Shown one piece after another: positions 43,844-55,000 of a stretch of DNA of 64,000 bases. Under the pieces are notes generated by a model. The model searched no databases, had not been told where the DNA came from, and saw only the letters and a list, made by a program, of their open reading frames with translations. Position 1 is the first letter of the stretch. The number at the start of each line of letters is the position of its first letter. Origin of the DNA: Spirilliplanes yamanashiensis (GTDB lineage: Bacteria > Actinomycetota > Actinomycetes > Mycobacteriales > Micromonosporaceae); assembly GCF_016863475.1 (NCBI RefSeq), contig NZ_BOOY01000003.1, positions 186,001 through 250,000 of the forward strand, given 5' to 3'. Position numbers and translations under genes: made by a program.

Positions 43844-45022
43844 GTGGGTAGCTCGGTCATCGTCAGCGGGGCGCGCACCCCGATGGGCCGGTTGCTGGGC
43901 AACCTCAAGAACGTCCCGGCCACCACGCTGGGCGGGGCCGCCATCGCCGGGGCGCTGGAGCGCGCCGGCGTCGCCCCCGCCGACGTCGAGTACGTGATCA
44001 TGGGCCACGTCCTGCAGGCCGGCGCCGGGCAGATCACCGCCCGCCAGGCCGCCGTCGCCGCCGGGGTGCCGATGACCGTGCCCGCCGTGACCGTCAACAA
44101 GGTGTGCCTGTCCGGCCTCGACGCCATCGCGCTCGCCGACCAGCTCATCCGCGCCGGCGAGTTCGAGGTCGTCGTCGCCGGCGGCATGGAGTCGATGACC
44201 AACGCCCCGCACCTGCTGCCCGGCTTCCGGCGCGGCACCAAGTTCGGCGACGGCCGGGTCGTCGACCACATGGCCCACGACGGCCTCGTCGACGCCTGGG
44301 ACGCCTGCTCGATGGGCGCGCTCACCGAGAACGGCGGCGGGCGGCTCGGCATCGGCCGCGCCGAGCAGGACGCCTTCGCCGCCGCCAGCCACCAGCGCGC
44401 CGCCGCCGCCCAGAAGAACGGCTTCTTCGCCGAGGAGATCGTCGCCGTCCCCGCCGGCCAGCGCGCGAGCGACCCGACCGTCACCGAGGACGAGGGCATC
44501 CGCCCCGACGCCACCGTCGAGACCCTGGGCGCGCTGCGGCCCGCGTTCGACCCGCAGGGCACCATCACCGCCGGCAACGCCTCGCCGATCACCGACGGCG
44601 CCGCCGCCGTCGTCGTCATGAGCCGCGAACGCGCCGAGCGGCTCGGCCTCACCTGGCTGGCCGAGATCGTCGCGCACGGCAACGTGGCCGGCCCCGACAA
44701 CAGCCTGCACCTGCAGCCCGCCGCCGCCATCCGGCACGCCCTCGGCAAGGCGAAGCTCGACGTGGCCGACCTCGACCTGATCGAGATCAACGAGGCGTTC
44801 GCCCAGGTCGTCCTGGAGTCGATGCGCGACCTCGGCGTCACCGACGAGATCGTCAACGTCAACGGCGGCGCCATCGCGCTCGGCCACCCCATCGGCATGT
44901 CCGGCGCCCGGCTGGTGCTCACGCTCGCCCACGAGCTGCGCCGGCGCGGCGGCGGCACCGGGGCGGCCGGCCTGTGCGGCGGCGGCGGCCAGGGCGACGC
45001 GCTGATCATCCGGGTGCCGTGA
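43844..45022 (+). CDS. Acetyl-CoA C-acetyltransferase (thiolase)
   Basis: A 392-residue thiolase that condenses or cleaves acetoacetyl-CoA or 3-ketoacyl-CoA. It has active-site Cys88 (NKVCLSG), His348 (GHPIGMSG) and Cys378 (GLCGGGGQG). GTG 43844 with GGGGAGG 9 nt upstream gives the usual [15 protein letters not shown] start. It corresponds in position to fadA4 (Rv1323) of M. tuberculosis. Its stop overlaps the meaB start (GTGA). Confidence 0.95.
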   Translation: MGSSVIVSGARTPMGRLLGNLKNVPATTLGGAAIAGALERAGVAPADVEYVIMGHVLQAGAGQITARQAAVAAGVPMTVPAVTVNKVCLSGLDAIALADQLIRAGEFEVVVAGGMESMTNAPHLLPGFRRGTKFGDGRVVDHMAHDGLVDAWDACSMGALTENGGGRLGIGRAEQDAFAAASHQRAAAAQKNGFFAEEIVAVPAGQRASDPTVTEDEGIRPDATVETLGALRPAFDPQGTITAGNASPITDGAAAVVVMSRERAERLGLTWLAEIVAHGNVAGPDNSLHLQPAAAIRHALGKAKLDVADLDLIEINEAFAQVVLESMRDLGVTDEIVNVNGGAIALGHPIGMSGARLVLTLAHELRRRGGGTGAAGLCGGGGQGDALIIRVP

Positions 45023-45987
45023 GGCGGGCCGGCGTCCCCGAGCTGGTCGGCCGGGCCCGCGAGGGGGACCACCGGGCCGTCGCCCGGCTCATCTCGCTCG
45101 TCGAGGACGGCGACCCGCGGCTGCCCGAGGTGGCGGCCGCGCTGGCCCCGTACACCGGCCGCGCCCAGGTGCTCGGGCTGACCGGCTCGCCCGGCGTCGG
45201 CAAGTCCACCACCACCAACGAACTGGTCCGCGCCCTGCGCGCCGACGGCCGCCGGGTCGGCGTGCTCGCCGTCGACCCGTCCAGCCCGTTCACCGGCGGC
45301 GCCATCCTCGGCGACCGCGTCCGGATGCAGGACCACGCCACCGACGACGGCGTCTACATCCGCTCCATGTCCAGCCGCGGCCACCTCGGCGGCCTCGCCG
45401 CGGCCACCCCGCAGGCCGTCCGCGTGCTGGAGGGCGCCGGCTGCGACGTGGTGCTCGTCGAGACCGTCGGCGTCGGCCAGGCCGAGGTCGAGATCGCCTC
45501 GCTCGCCGACACCACGCTGGTGCTGCTGGCCCCCGGCATGGGCGACGCCATCCAGGCCGTCAAGGCGGGCATCCTGGAGATCGCCGACGTGTTCGTCGTC
45601 AACAAGGCCGACCGCCCCGGCGCCGACGCCACCTACCGCGACATCCAGGGCATGCTGGGCCTCGGCGAACGCGCGGCCGGCGACTGGCGTCCGCAGGTCG
45701 TGCGCGCGGTCGCCGCCAAGGGCGAGGGCATCGACGACGTGCTCGGCGCCGTCGACAAGCACCGCGCCTGGCTCGTCGAGTCCGGCACCCTGCGCCACCG
45801 CCGCGAGGCCCGGGCCGCCGCCGAGGTGGAGGCGATCGCGCTGGGCGAACTGCGGGCCCGGCTGGGCTCGCTGCGCGAGGGCACGTCCCTGCCGGACCTG
45901 GCCGCCGAGGTGGCGGGCGGGCGGCTCGACCCGTACGCGGCGGCCCGCCGCCTGGTCGACTCCCTCGACCGAAGGCAGACCGGTTAG
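45019..45987 (+). CDS. meaB: Methylmalonyl-CoA mutase-associated GTPase MeaB/ArgK
   Basis: A 322-residue G3E-type GTPase that protects and loads B12-dependent acyl-CoA mutases. P-loop GSPGVGKS (56-63), [19 protein letters not shown] (about 86-104), the Asp/Glu-rich switch [12 protein letters not shown], and NKADRPGA for guanine recognition. The start codon overlaps the thiolase stop. Its likely partner is the mutase at 59.8 kb or another mutase outside the window. Confidence 0.95.
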   Translation: MRRAGVPELVGRAREGDHRAVARLISLVEDGDPRLPEVAAALAPYTGRAQVLGLTGSPGVGKSTTTNELVRALRADGRRVGVLAVDPSSPFTGGAILGDRVRMQDHATDDGVYIRSMSSRGHLGGLAAATPQAVRVLEGAGCDVVLVETVGVGQAEVEIASLADTTLVLLAPGMGDAIQAVKAGILEIADVFVVNKADRPGADATYRDIQGMLGLGERAAGDWRPQVVRAVAAKGEGIDDVLGAVDKHRAWLVESGTLRHRREARAAAEVEAIALGELRARLGSLREGTSLPDLAAEVAGGRLDPYAAARRLVDSLDRRQTG

Positions 45988-46011
45988 CCGGAGGGGCTCG
46001 TCCGACCGGGA

Positions 46012-46041
46012 TTGACACTCTTCTTCAGTGATACCTATGGT
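46012..46041 (+). promoter_or_regulatory. Near-consensus promoter of the LamG-RHS gene group
   Basis: TTGACA (46012-46017), 18-bp spacer, TATGGT (46036-46041). This is the best -35/-10 pair in the window. GGGGG (46062-46066) then serves as the ribosome-binding site for ATG 46075. Confidence 0.65.
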
Positions 46042-46074
46042 TGCCTCGCTTCTTGATCATCGGGGGATGAGGCA

Positions 46075-48942
46075 ATGCGACGAGACGCGCTTATTGCGGC
46101 ATGGGTCGGTACGGCGAAGCGTAGGACGAGACTTAGGACGGCGGCCGCATCCGCGTGCCTGGCCGCCGTGCCGGCTCTGGCGGTCCTCGGTGGCCCACCC
46201 GCACTTGCTGCGGCTCGAGCGGCGGCAGTCGATTGCCGGGCCGAGGCGCCCACCGAGGCGGCCGCGGAGCAGATGGCCGCCCGTTGTGCGACCCGCGTCG
46301 AAGTCGCCGATGCGCGCAGCGAGCTGACGCAGGTCTTCGTCGAGCCGTCCGGGCTGCGAACACTGGAGGCCGCGGTCACGCCTCAGCGGGTCCGGAAGGC
46401 CGACGGTTCCTGGGCGAAGGTTTCCACGGTCTTGCGACGCCTCGACGGCGTCGTCGCTCCTGAAGCCGCGGCGGCGGACGTCACCTTCTCCAACGGCGGA
46501 ACGGGCCCGTTCGTGACCTGGCGGTCCGGAGGCACGACGTTCACCCTCTCCTGGGAAGGGGAGCTGCGCCCGCCGCGGCTCGACGGTGCCACGGCGATCT
46601 ACGACGAGGTGCGCCCCGGGGTGGCCCTGCACGTCACGGCACTTGCCGACGGTTTCCGGCACGCGCTTGAGGTGCGGTCGGCCGACGCGGCCGGCAAGAC
46701 CGACTTACGAACCATCCAGTACAAGGTGGGGGGCAACGCCGTCCGCCGGGTGACGGAGGCGGGCGCCGTCGAGCTGGTGGATGGGTCGGGCGACGTCTTC
46801 GCAACGACGGCAGGCGCGTCCATGTGGGACTCGACGAGTGCGGCCGGAGGAGTCGCGGTCCTGCGGCGAGCGGTGCCCGGCGTCCTCGACGAGGATCTGC
46901 GGTCGGACGGCCGGCGCGCGGGGGCCGCGGCGAAGGTCAATCCGGTCGACGTGCGAGTCTCCGGTGACGTCATGACGGTCGAGCCGGACATGGACATGCT
47001 GGCTTCGCCGGACACCGTGTACCCGGTCTTCATCGACCCGCCGTTCAACGGCAAGCGTTCGAAGTGGGCATGGGCCAACAAGGCGAACAAGGACTGGGAC
47101 GTCGAGGACCGAGCCTGGGTCGGCCGCAACCCGTTCGACGGTGTGCTCTACCGGTCGTTCTTCGACTTCGACGTGTCCAGCATGCGCGGAGCCACGGTCC
47201 TGGACGCCCACATGGCGATCAAACTCGACCACTCGTTCTCGTGCGATGACTCCTGGGCCTGGCTGTACCGCACCGACAAGATCACTGTCGACTCCGGCAA
47301 GCGGATGAACTGGGGCACCCGGCCACTGCCCGGCACGCAGCTCGACTCCTGGGCCGGGCACGCCAACGAAGCGGGCGGCTGCGGCAAGATCCAGCCTGAC
47401 GCTGACGCGGTGTTCGACGCCGCAGCGGTGAAGAACGACCTGCACCGCGCCGTCAACGCCAGTGCGGGGTGGCAGACATACACGGTCGGGCTGTGCGCCT
47501 GCAATCCCGAGGGCGACTACGAGTCGGCCGAGGACCGGTGGAAGAAGTTCTTCCCGAACACGGCATACCTTGTCGCCACCTATGACAAGGCGCCGAACCG
47601 GCCGACGCCCGAGGCGCTCTCCAAGACGACCGACTGCTACAAGGCGTGCACCTCGCCGGCCGTCGTCCGCTCGGTGAAGCCCACGCTGAAGGCGGGGGTG
47701 TCCGACCCGTACAAGGGCAACTTGCGGACCACCTTCGAGGTCCGGACCGCGGCCTCGGCCACGGCCACCCTTGTCTCCAGCGGAACCGTGACCGACGCCT
47801 CCGGCACGTCCGCGGAATGGACGGTCGCCGCGTCACTGGCGAACGGTTCGACCTACTACTGGCGGGCACAGAGCAAGGACGAGAACAACCTCACGGGTGA
47901 CTGGTCGGCGTGGCAGACCCTGGTGGTGGACACGACCCCGCCGACCGGCCTCGTCGTCACGTCCGACGAGTACCCGTACAAGGCCTGGGGCGCCTCGGTC
48001 GACACGAAAGGTACGTTCGCCTTCACCGGAGCGACGGGAGCCGCGGATTACACCTGGTCAGTCGACCAGGGTGCCGCCACGCAGACCGCCCAGGCGTCCG
48101 CGGTGTACACACCGACGAAGGACATGGTCCGCACGATGCGGGTGGTCGCCACCGACGTGGCGGGCAACAAGGCTCCGGAGGTCGTCCACCAGTTCTGGGT
48201 CTCGCCGCTGCCGAACCGGTGCTGGAACTGGCGGCTGGACGAGTCGTCCGGAACGACGGCCGCCGACCTCGGGAACACCGACGCCGCCGACCCGGTGTGC
48301 GGCCCGCTGACCGGCGCCACCGTGCAGGCCCAGCCCGGCACCCTGTCGGGTGCGGTGTCCTTCGGTCCCGGCTACCTGGGCAACGCAGCGTCCTTCACCG
48401 GCCTTGGACAGATCCAGCTCGGTGGCCCCGTCCTGAACAGCCGGAAAAGTTTCACCGTGATGGCGTGGGTGCGTCCCGCGGACCTGGCGGCCGGCCCGGA
48501 GCAGGCGGTGCTCAGCCAGGACGGCGAGCAGACCAGCCGGTTCGCCCTGATGTACCGCAAGGACGCGAACGGCGGCGCCGGCGGGTGGTGCTTCGTCCTG
48601 CGCGACACCGATACCGGCGGCACCGGCCCCACGATGGCGTGCGCGACAGGCGAGGAGGGAAGCTCGGCACGTCCGGCCGCCAACGCGTGGGTGCACCTCG
48701 GCGGGGTGTACGACGCTGCCGCCAATCGGGTGCAGATCCACGTCATGGGCAACCAGGAGAGTTGCGACGGCGAGATGGTGTCCGCGCCGGCCGGGCCGGC
48801 CTGGGAGGGCGGCTCGTTCGTGATCGGACGTGGCAAGGCCGGTGGCGCGGCCGCCCATCACTGGCGCGGGTCCATCGACCAGGTCTATGCGCATCAGCGA
48901 GTGCTGTCCGCCTTCGAGATCTGCCAGCAGGCCATTCAGTGA
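46075..48942 (+). CDS. Secreted LamG-domain protein preceding the RHS gene
   Basis: A 955-residue protein with a twin-Arg-free Sec-type signal (about 15-48, ending PPALAAARA). A beta-rich N-terminal region (about 60-290) follows, then a DNRLRE-like segment with paired Cys (about 315-505), a fibronectin-type stretch (about 545-630, GSTYYWRAQSKDEN), and a C-terminal LamG/jelly-roll domain (about 770-950, KSFTVMAWVRPADL and WRGSIDQVYAHQRVLS). Such proteins are exported and probably bind sugar or protein ligands at the cell surface. It is 59 bp upstream of the RHS gene, in the same AT-richer island. Function within the pair is unknown. Confidence 0.85.
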   Translation: MRRDALIAAWVGTAKRRTRLRTAAASACLAAVPALAVLGGPPALAAARAAAVDCRAEAPTEAAAEQMAARCATRVEVADARSELTQVFVEPSGLRTLEAAVTPQRVRKADGSWAKVSTVLRRLDGVVAPEAAAADVTFSNGGTGPFVTWRSGGTTFTLSWEGELRPPRLDGATAIYDEVRPGVALHVTALADGFRHALEVRSADAAGKTDLRTIQYKVGGNAVRRVTEAGAVELVDGSGDVFATTAGASMWDSTSAAGGVAVLRRAVPGVLDEDLRSDGRRAGAAAKVNPVDVRVSGDVMTVEPDMDMLASPDTVYPVFIDPPFNGKRSKWAWANKANKDWDVEDRAWVGRNPFDGVLYRSFFDFDVSSMRGATVLDAHMAIKLDHSFSCDDSWAWLYRTDKITVDSGKRMNWGTRPLPGTQLDSWAGHANEAGGCGKIQPDADAVFDAAAVKNDLHRAVNASAGWQTYTVGLCACNPEGDYESAEDRWKKFFPNTAYLVATYDKAPNRPTPEALSKTTDCYKACTSPAVVRSVKPTLKAGVSDPYKGNLRTTFEVRTAASATATLVSSGTVTDASGTSAEWTVAASLANGSTYYWRAQSKDENNLTGDWSAWQTLVVDTTPPTGLVVTSDEYPYKAWGASVDTKGTFAFTGATGAADYTWSVDQGAATQTAQASAVYTPTKDMVRTMRVVATDVAGNKAPEVVHQFWVSPLPNRCWNWRLDESSGTTAADLGNTDAADPVCGPLTGATVQAQPGTLSGAVSFGPGYLGNAASFTGLGQIQLGGPVLNSRKSFTVMAWVRPADLAAGPEQAVLSQDGEQTSRFALMYRKDANGGAGGWCFVLRDTDTGGTGPTMACATGEEGSSARPAANAWVHLGGVYDAAANRVQIHVMGNQESCDGEMVSAPAGPAWEGGSFVIGRGKAGGAAAHHWRGSIDQVYAHQRVLSAFEICQQAIQ

Positions 48943-49001
48943 CCAAACCGGGCACCGGCCGGACGTTCCGAAAATAGATCGAATGCACGGGGGAGTGCGT
49001 G

Positions 49002-52000
49002 ATGAAGCTGTATGCGGCGGCGCCGAGGCGCTCGGCGTCGATGAGATCGTTCGGCCGGCGTAGTAGATGGCTGGGGGCGTCGCTCGCCGCGGTGCTGGCA
49101 GCCACGTTGGGCGGTCCCCAGGTGGTGCAGGCGGCGCCGGCCGAATGGTCGCCGCCGAAGCCCGCCGAGGTGCCGGGCGTCAAGGTCGTCAACGTCAAGC
49201 CGAAGGCGCCCGCCGCCGCGCCGACGGCGCCGGGTGCACCGCGCGCCGTCAAGTGGCCGGCGCCCGGGAGCGCGGAGGTCGATCTCTCCTCTCCCGCCGG
49301 CCTTCGCTCGGCAGGTGCCCCGGGCGGTATCGCAGCGGGACAGCTGCCCGTCCGGATCGGCCGTGTGGCGACCGCGCCGGCGCAGGGGCGAGCAGCGACG
49401 TCCGCCGCGCCGGCTCGGGGCCGCATGCGTGTCACCGTGCACGACAGGGAGACCGCCGCCCGGGTCGGTACCACCGGCCTGCTGCTGGACCTCACCCGTA
49501 CCGATGGCACGGCAGGCAGCGACGGGGCCGTCTCGGTGAGTGTGGACTACTCGGGTTTCGCCCACGCCTACGGCGGCGGTTGGTCCTCGCGTCTGCGCCT
49601 GGTGCAGCTCCCTGCCTGTGCGCTGACGCGGCCTGCCGACACGGCGTGCATCACGGGGAGGGTGCTGGACACGGTCAACGACGAGAAGTCGGGCACCGTC
49701 ACAGCGACCGCCTTGCTGCGGGCCGCCGGTGCGTCCGTGCTCTCGGTGGAGGGCGGACCGTCCGGGGACGACGGTGACTACCGAGCCACGGATCTGTCGT
49801 CGGCGGGGTCGTGGGAGGTCTCCAAGCAGACCGGTGACTTCACCTGGTCGCTGCCGTTGCGCATGCCGCCATCCCAAGGCGGTCCTGCCCCTCAGATCTC
49901 CTTGGCCTACTCGTCGAGCAGCGTCGACGGCCGGACCACCGGCACCAACAACCAGGGCGGCTGGGTCGGCGATGGCTGGGAGTACTGGCCCGGCTTCATC
50001 GAGCGCAAGTACATTCCCTGCTCCGACGACAAGCCCACCAGTGACAAGCGCAAGACCGGCGACCAGTGCTGGTTCAACGACAACGCCACCCTGTCGCTCA
50101 GCGGTCGCGCCGGCGACCTCGTGCGCGACGGCGACGTGTGGCGAATGAAGAACGATGACGGCACCCGCGTCGAGCGGCTCCGGTCGGGGTCGCGCGACAA
50201 CGGCGACAATGACAACGAGTACTGGAAGGTGAGCACGCCGGACGGTACGGAGTACTACTTCGGCTACCACAAACTGCCCGGTTGGAAGACCGACGACGCG
50301 ACCACGGACTCAACGTGGACCGTGCCGGTCTTCGGCGACGACAAGACGGACGAGTGCTACGACGACACCTTCGCCGAGGCGCACTGCCGGCAGGCGTGGC
50401 GCTGGAACCTCGACTACGTCGTCGACCCGAACGGCAACACGCTCGCCTATTACTACGGCCGGGAAGGCGGCGCCTACGCCCGCAACGGCGACCCCGACAA
50501 GCGGACGACCTATCACCGTGGCGGTTACCTCAAGCGGGCCGAGTACGGCATGCGAAGCGGTGCTGAGTATGGCCAGGCGGCACCGCTGCGGGCAGTGTTC
50601 ACGACCGAGGAGCGCTGCCTCGCTGACTGCTGGGCGGGCAAGGCATGGGAGTCCGACCCCAAGCGAGGGCAGTGGCCGGACACCCCGTGGGACCAGTTCT
50701 GCAAAGAGGACACGAAGTGCCGGGAGCAGGGCTCGCCGACGTACTGGTCGGCGCGGCGCCTGACCACCATCACCACGCAGAAGCGATCGGGTCCGACCTC
50801 GTACGCCGACGTCGAGTCGTGGACGCTGCGGCACACGTTCGACAGCCCCGGCTCCGGTGAGAGCACACCACTGTGGCTCGCGGGGGTCACCCGCGCCGGT
50901 CACATCGGCGACACCACCAAGGATCCCGAGATCGCGTTCGACCACGGCGCCGAGTCCCTCGACAACCGGGTGGACGCCGTCAACGACTCCCGGACCGGCC
51001 TGAAGCGCTGGCGCATCAAGCGGATCGGCACCGAGTCCGGCGGTGACATCCTTGTGACCTACGCCGGCGGCGCCTGCGACCGCGACAAGCTGCCGGATCC
51101 GAAGAACAACAAGACCCGTTGCATGCCGGCGTACTACGCCTGGCCGGGAACGGGAGAGCCGACCATCGACTGGTTCCACAAGTACGTCGTCACGCGGGTC
51201 GACCACAACGACACCGTCACGGACCAGCCCACCCAGACGACGTTCTACGACTACCTCGACGACCCAGCGTGGCACTACCAGGACGACGAGATCACCAAGG
51301 ACAAGCACAAGACCTGGGGCGACTGGCGCGGGTACGGCAAGGTCCGAGTCCGGCAGGGCACGGCCGAGGGGCGGCAGACCGCCACCGAGTACCGGTACCT
51401 GCGGGGCATGAACGGCGACAAGGGCCGTGAGGGGACGGTCGAAGTCACCGACTGGGGCGGCACAGTCGTCGACCACGAGGCCCTGAACGGGTTCCTCCGG
51501 CAGGAGATCACCTTCGACGGGGCCACGGCGACCAGCGTGGGCCGTGAACTCTTCTCCACGGTCCACGTGCCCTGGAAGCGCGGACCCACCGCCACTCGTA
51601 CCCGCAGCGGTGTCACCACCAACACGTACGTGGTCCAGACCGGTTCGTCGCGAACCCGTACCGCAATGCCGAACGGGAAGTGGCGAATCACCGGCACCGT
51701 GACCGAGCACAACGACGACGGCCTGCCCGTCACGGTCACAGACCTGGGCGACGAGGCCGTGACCGGCGACGAGACCTGTACCCGCACGACGTACGGCCGT
51801 AATCCCGCGAGCGACGACGACGGCGTGTTCATGGTCGACAAGGTGATTCAGACCGAGCTGCTCAGCCGTGTTTGCGCCGGCGCACCGGCGACAGCGGTCC
51901 CGAGCACTGTGCTGTCGCGCACCCGAACCTTCTATGACGCGTACAAGGACGCCTCGTCATTCGGCAATCCGCCGGTAAGGGGCAATGTCGTGCGCGTGGA

Positions 52001-55000
52001 GGAGCTGGATGCCTTCAAGGGCGCCACGCCGGTGTACGTCCGCACGCAGTCGAGCAGGTACGACAGCAACGGACGCGCGGAGGAGACGACCGACGCGCGC
52101 GGGAACACCAGCCGGACGAAGTACGTCACCGCCCACGGCGGGCTCCTCACGGCGACGGAGGTCACCGACGCGCTGGGCCACACGGTCACGACCGCCAAGG
52201 AACCCGCGTGGGACCTGCCGACCAGCGTCACGGACGCCAACCGCGCGGTGACGACGTTCCGTTACGACGGACTCGGCCGTACGACAGCGGTCTGGTTGCC
52301 CGGGCGGAGCACTCCGGACCGTCCCACCATGAAATTCTCGTACCTGGTCCGCAAGTCGGGAGGACCGACCGCGATCGTCTCCGAGCACCTGCTCACGAGC
52401 GGATCGAACTACAAGGCCACCGTGACGCTGTACGACGGGTTCCTGCGCAAGCGGCAGGTTCAGACAAGCGCACCCGGCGGCGGCCGCCACCTGGCCGACA
52501 CGTTCCACAACGCCCACGGCAAGCTCGCCTGGGAGTCGCAGCCCTATCACGACACCACCAACGCGGAGCCCGGTACAGACCTCGGCCGGCCGCAGGGACA
52601 GATCCCCGGTCTCACTGAGGTGCACTACGACGGTGCCGGACGCGAGACCGACAAAGTGTTCAAGGCGCTCGGCGCGGAAAAGTGGCGCACCACGACGATT
52701 CACGACGGCGACCGGCAGACGGTCATCCCGCCGTTGGGAGGCACCGCGACGACCGCCATTGTCGACGCCCATGAACGCACCACCGAGTTGCGCCAGTACC
52801 GGAACGTGAAAGACGCCGGCAAGGACGACCCCACCCTCTTCGACACCATCCAGTACGACTACGACCTGCGGGGGAACCTGGAGAAGATCGTCGACGCGGC
52901 ATCGAACGTCTGGTCCTACACATACGATCTGCGTGGGCGCCAGCGGACCGCCGACGACCCGGACAAGGGCCTCGTCAAGACGTCCTACGATGCGGCCGGC
53001 AATGTCGAGACGGTCGAGGACGCCGGCGGCAAGGTGATCGCCTACACCTACGACAAGGGCAACCGTAAGTGGACCGTCCGGGACGGGTCCGTCACCGGAC
53101 CGAAGCGGGCGGAGTGGTTCTACGACGACCTCGAGAACGGCGCCGGCAAGCTGAGCAGGTCCGTCCGGTACGTCGGTGGCGTCGCTTATGAGTCCCGGGT
53201 CGACGCGTACGACACGGCGGGCCGTCCCACGAAGACGTCCGTCGTCCTCCCGGCGGGTGCCGGCGGACTGTGCGCCGCCGAGGCGGCGGCACCCTGTGTG
53301 TACTCGACGGACCTGACCTACAAGCAGAACGGCTCGCCGGCCACCACTACCCTGCCCAAGGCGGCCCAGCTGCCCGCCGAGAAGCTCACCTACGGCTACA
53401 ACGACGTGGGGGAGCAGACGTCGCTGATCTCGCCGACCCAGATCTACGTCGGCTCGGTGGTGTACGACAAGCTCGGACAGCTGACACAGCGTGAACTCGG
53501 CAACGTGGGTAACCGCGTCTCGATCACATCGACCTTCGACGGCGCGACTCGGCGGCTCGCCGCCACGAACGTGGTCCCCGAGAGGAAGGCCGAGGCGGCC
53601 AACTACAGCTACGACTACGACGCCGCCGGCAACGTCACGATGGTCTCTGACGCGCCGCAGGGACAGAAGGTCGACACTCAGTGCTACTCCTACGACTACC
53701 TGCGCCGGCTCACCGACGCCTGGACGCCGAGGAGTAACGACTGCAAGGCGGCGCCTGACGACGACACCGCACTCGACGGCCCGGCACCGTACTGGCACTC
53801 GTGGACGTACGACCGGACTGGAAACAGAACCCAGGAGGTGCGTCACAGCAGCGCCGGGGACACGACGCTGACCTACACCTATCCGACAGCTGGTGCGGCA
53901 GCGGTGCGCCCGCACGCCGTCACCTCCGTCCTGACGCAGGCACCCGGTAAGCCTGCCGTCAGCCGCGAGTTCACCTACGACGATGCGGGCAACATGCGCA
54001 CCCGTTCGTCCGGCGCGGGTGCGCAGCAGATGCTCACCTGGGACGCCGAGGGCCGGCTCGAGTCCGTGTCGGAATCGGGCGGTACGACCAGCTTCGTCTA
54101 CGACGCCGACGGCAATCGCCTGATGCGCAAGGATGCGGCCGGTTCAACCGTGTTCCTACCGGGCGGCACCGAACTCACCCTGGCAACGGGGGCCACGGCG
54201 GCCAAGGCCACCCGCTATTACAGCCACAAGGAAACCGTTGTCGCGACCCGGTCGGATGCGGGCCTGTTCTGGCTGGTCGGAGACCATCACGGTACCGTGG
54301 AGATGGCGGTCAACGCTCTCACGCTCGCCGTCACGAAGCGCCGGACCCTGCCGTTCGGCGAGATCCGCGGCGGTGCCCCCGCCGGCTGGCCGGCGACCAT
54401 GGACAAGGGATTCGTGGGAGGAACTGCGGATCGGACGGGCCTGACGCACCTCGGCGCTCGGCTCTACGACCCGCTGCTGGGTCGGTTCATCTCTGTGGAC
54501 CCTGTTATCGATCCGCAGAATCCGCAGCAGCTGAACGGCTACAGCTACGCCAACAACAACCCGGGCACGATGTCGGACCCGACCGGCTTGTATCCGTCGC
54601 ACTGCGCAACGCAGCTGTGCGCCGAGTCGTACACCCCGCCGGCCCCCAAGAAGACAGCTCCAAAGAAGACCTATCCGGTGGCGAACACGACGTCGAACGG
54701 CCGCAAGTACATCTGGAACCCGATGCTGGGGATGACGCAGGAACAGATTGACGCCCGCGCCAAGATCATCAATACCGCCACGGTGAAACAGGCGCTGACA
54801 CACTTCGCGTCGGGCCGGGAGCCGCGGCACCAGGAGTACTACCAGGTCGATGAGATGACGCTGGGTATCCGGTCCTCAGATCACATGGACTGGGTGCGTC
54901 AGCTGCTCACGTTCATGATCGGCCAAGGTGGCTACGACCCGGACCGCAACATCAACTACGATCTCCCGAAGGGCGAGGCCGGATCGGCCCGGGCCAAGCG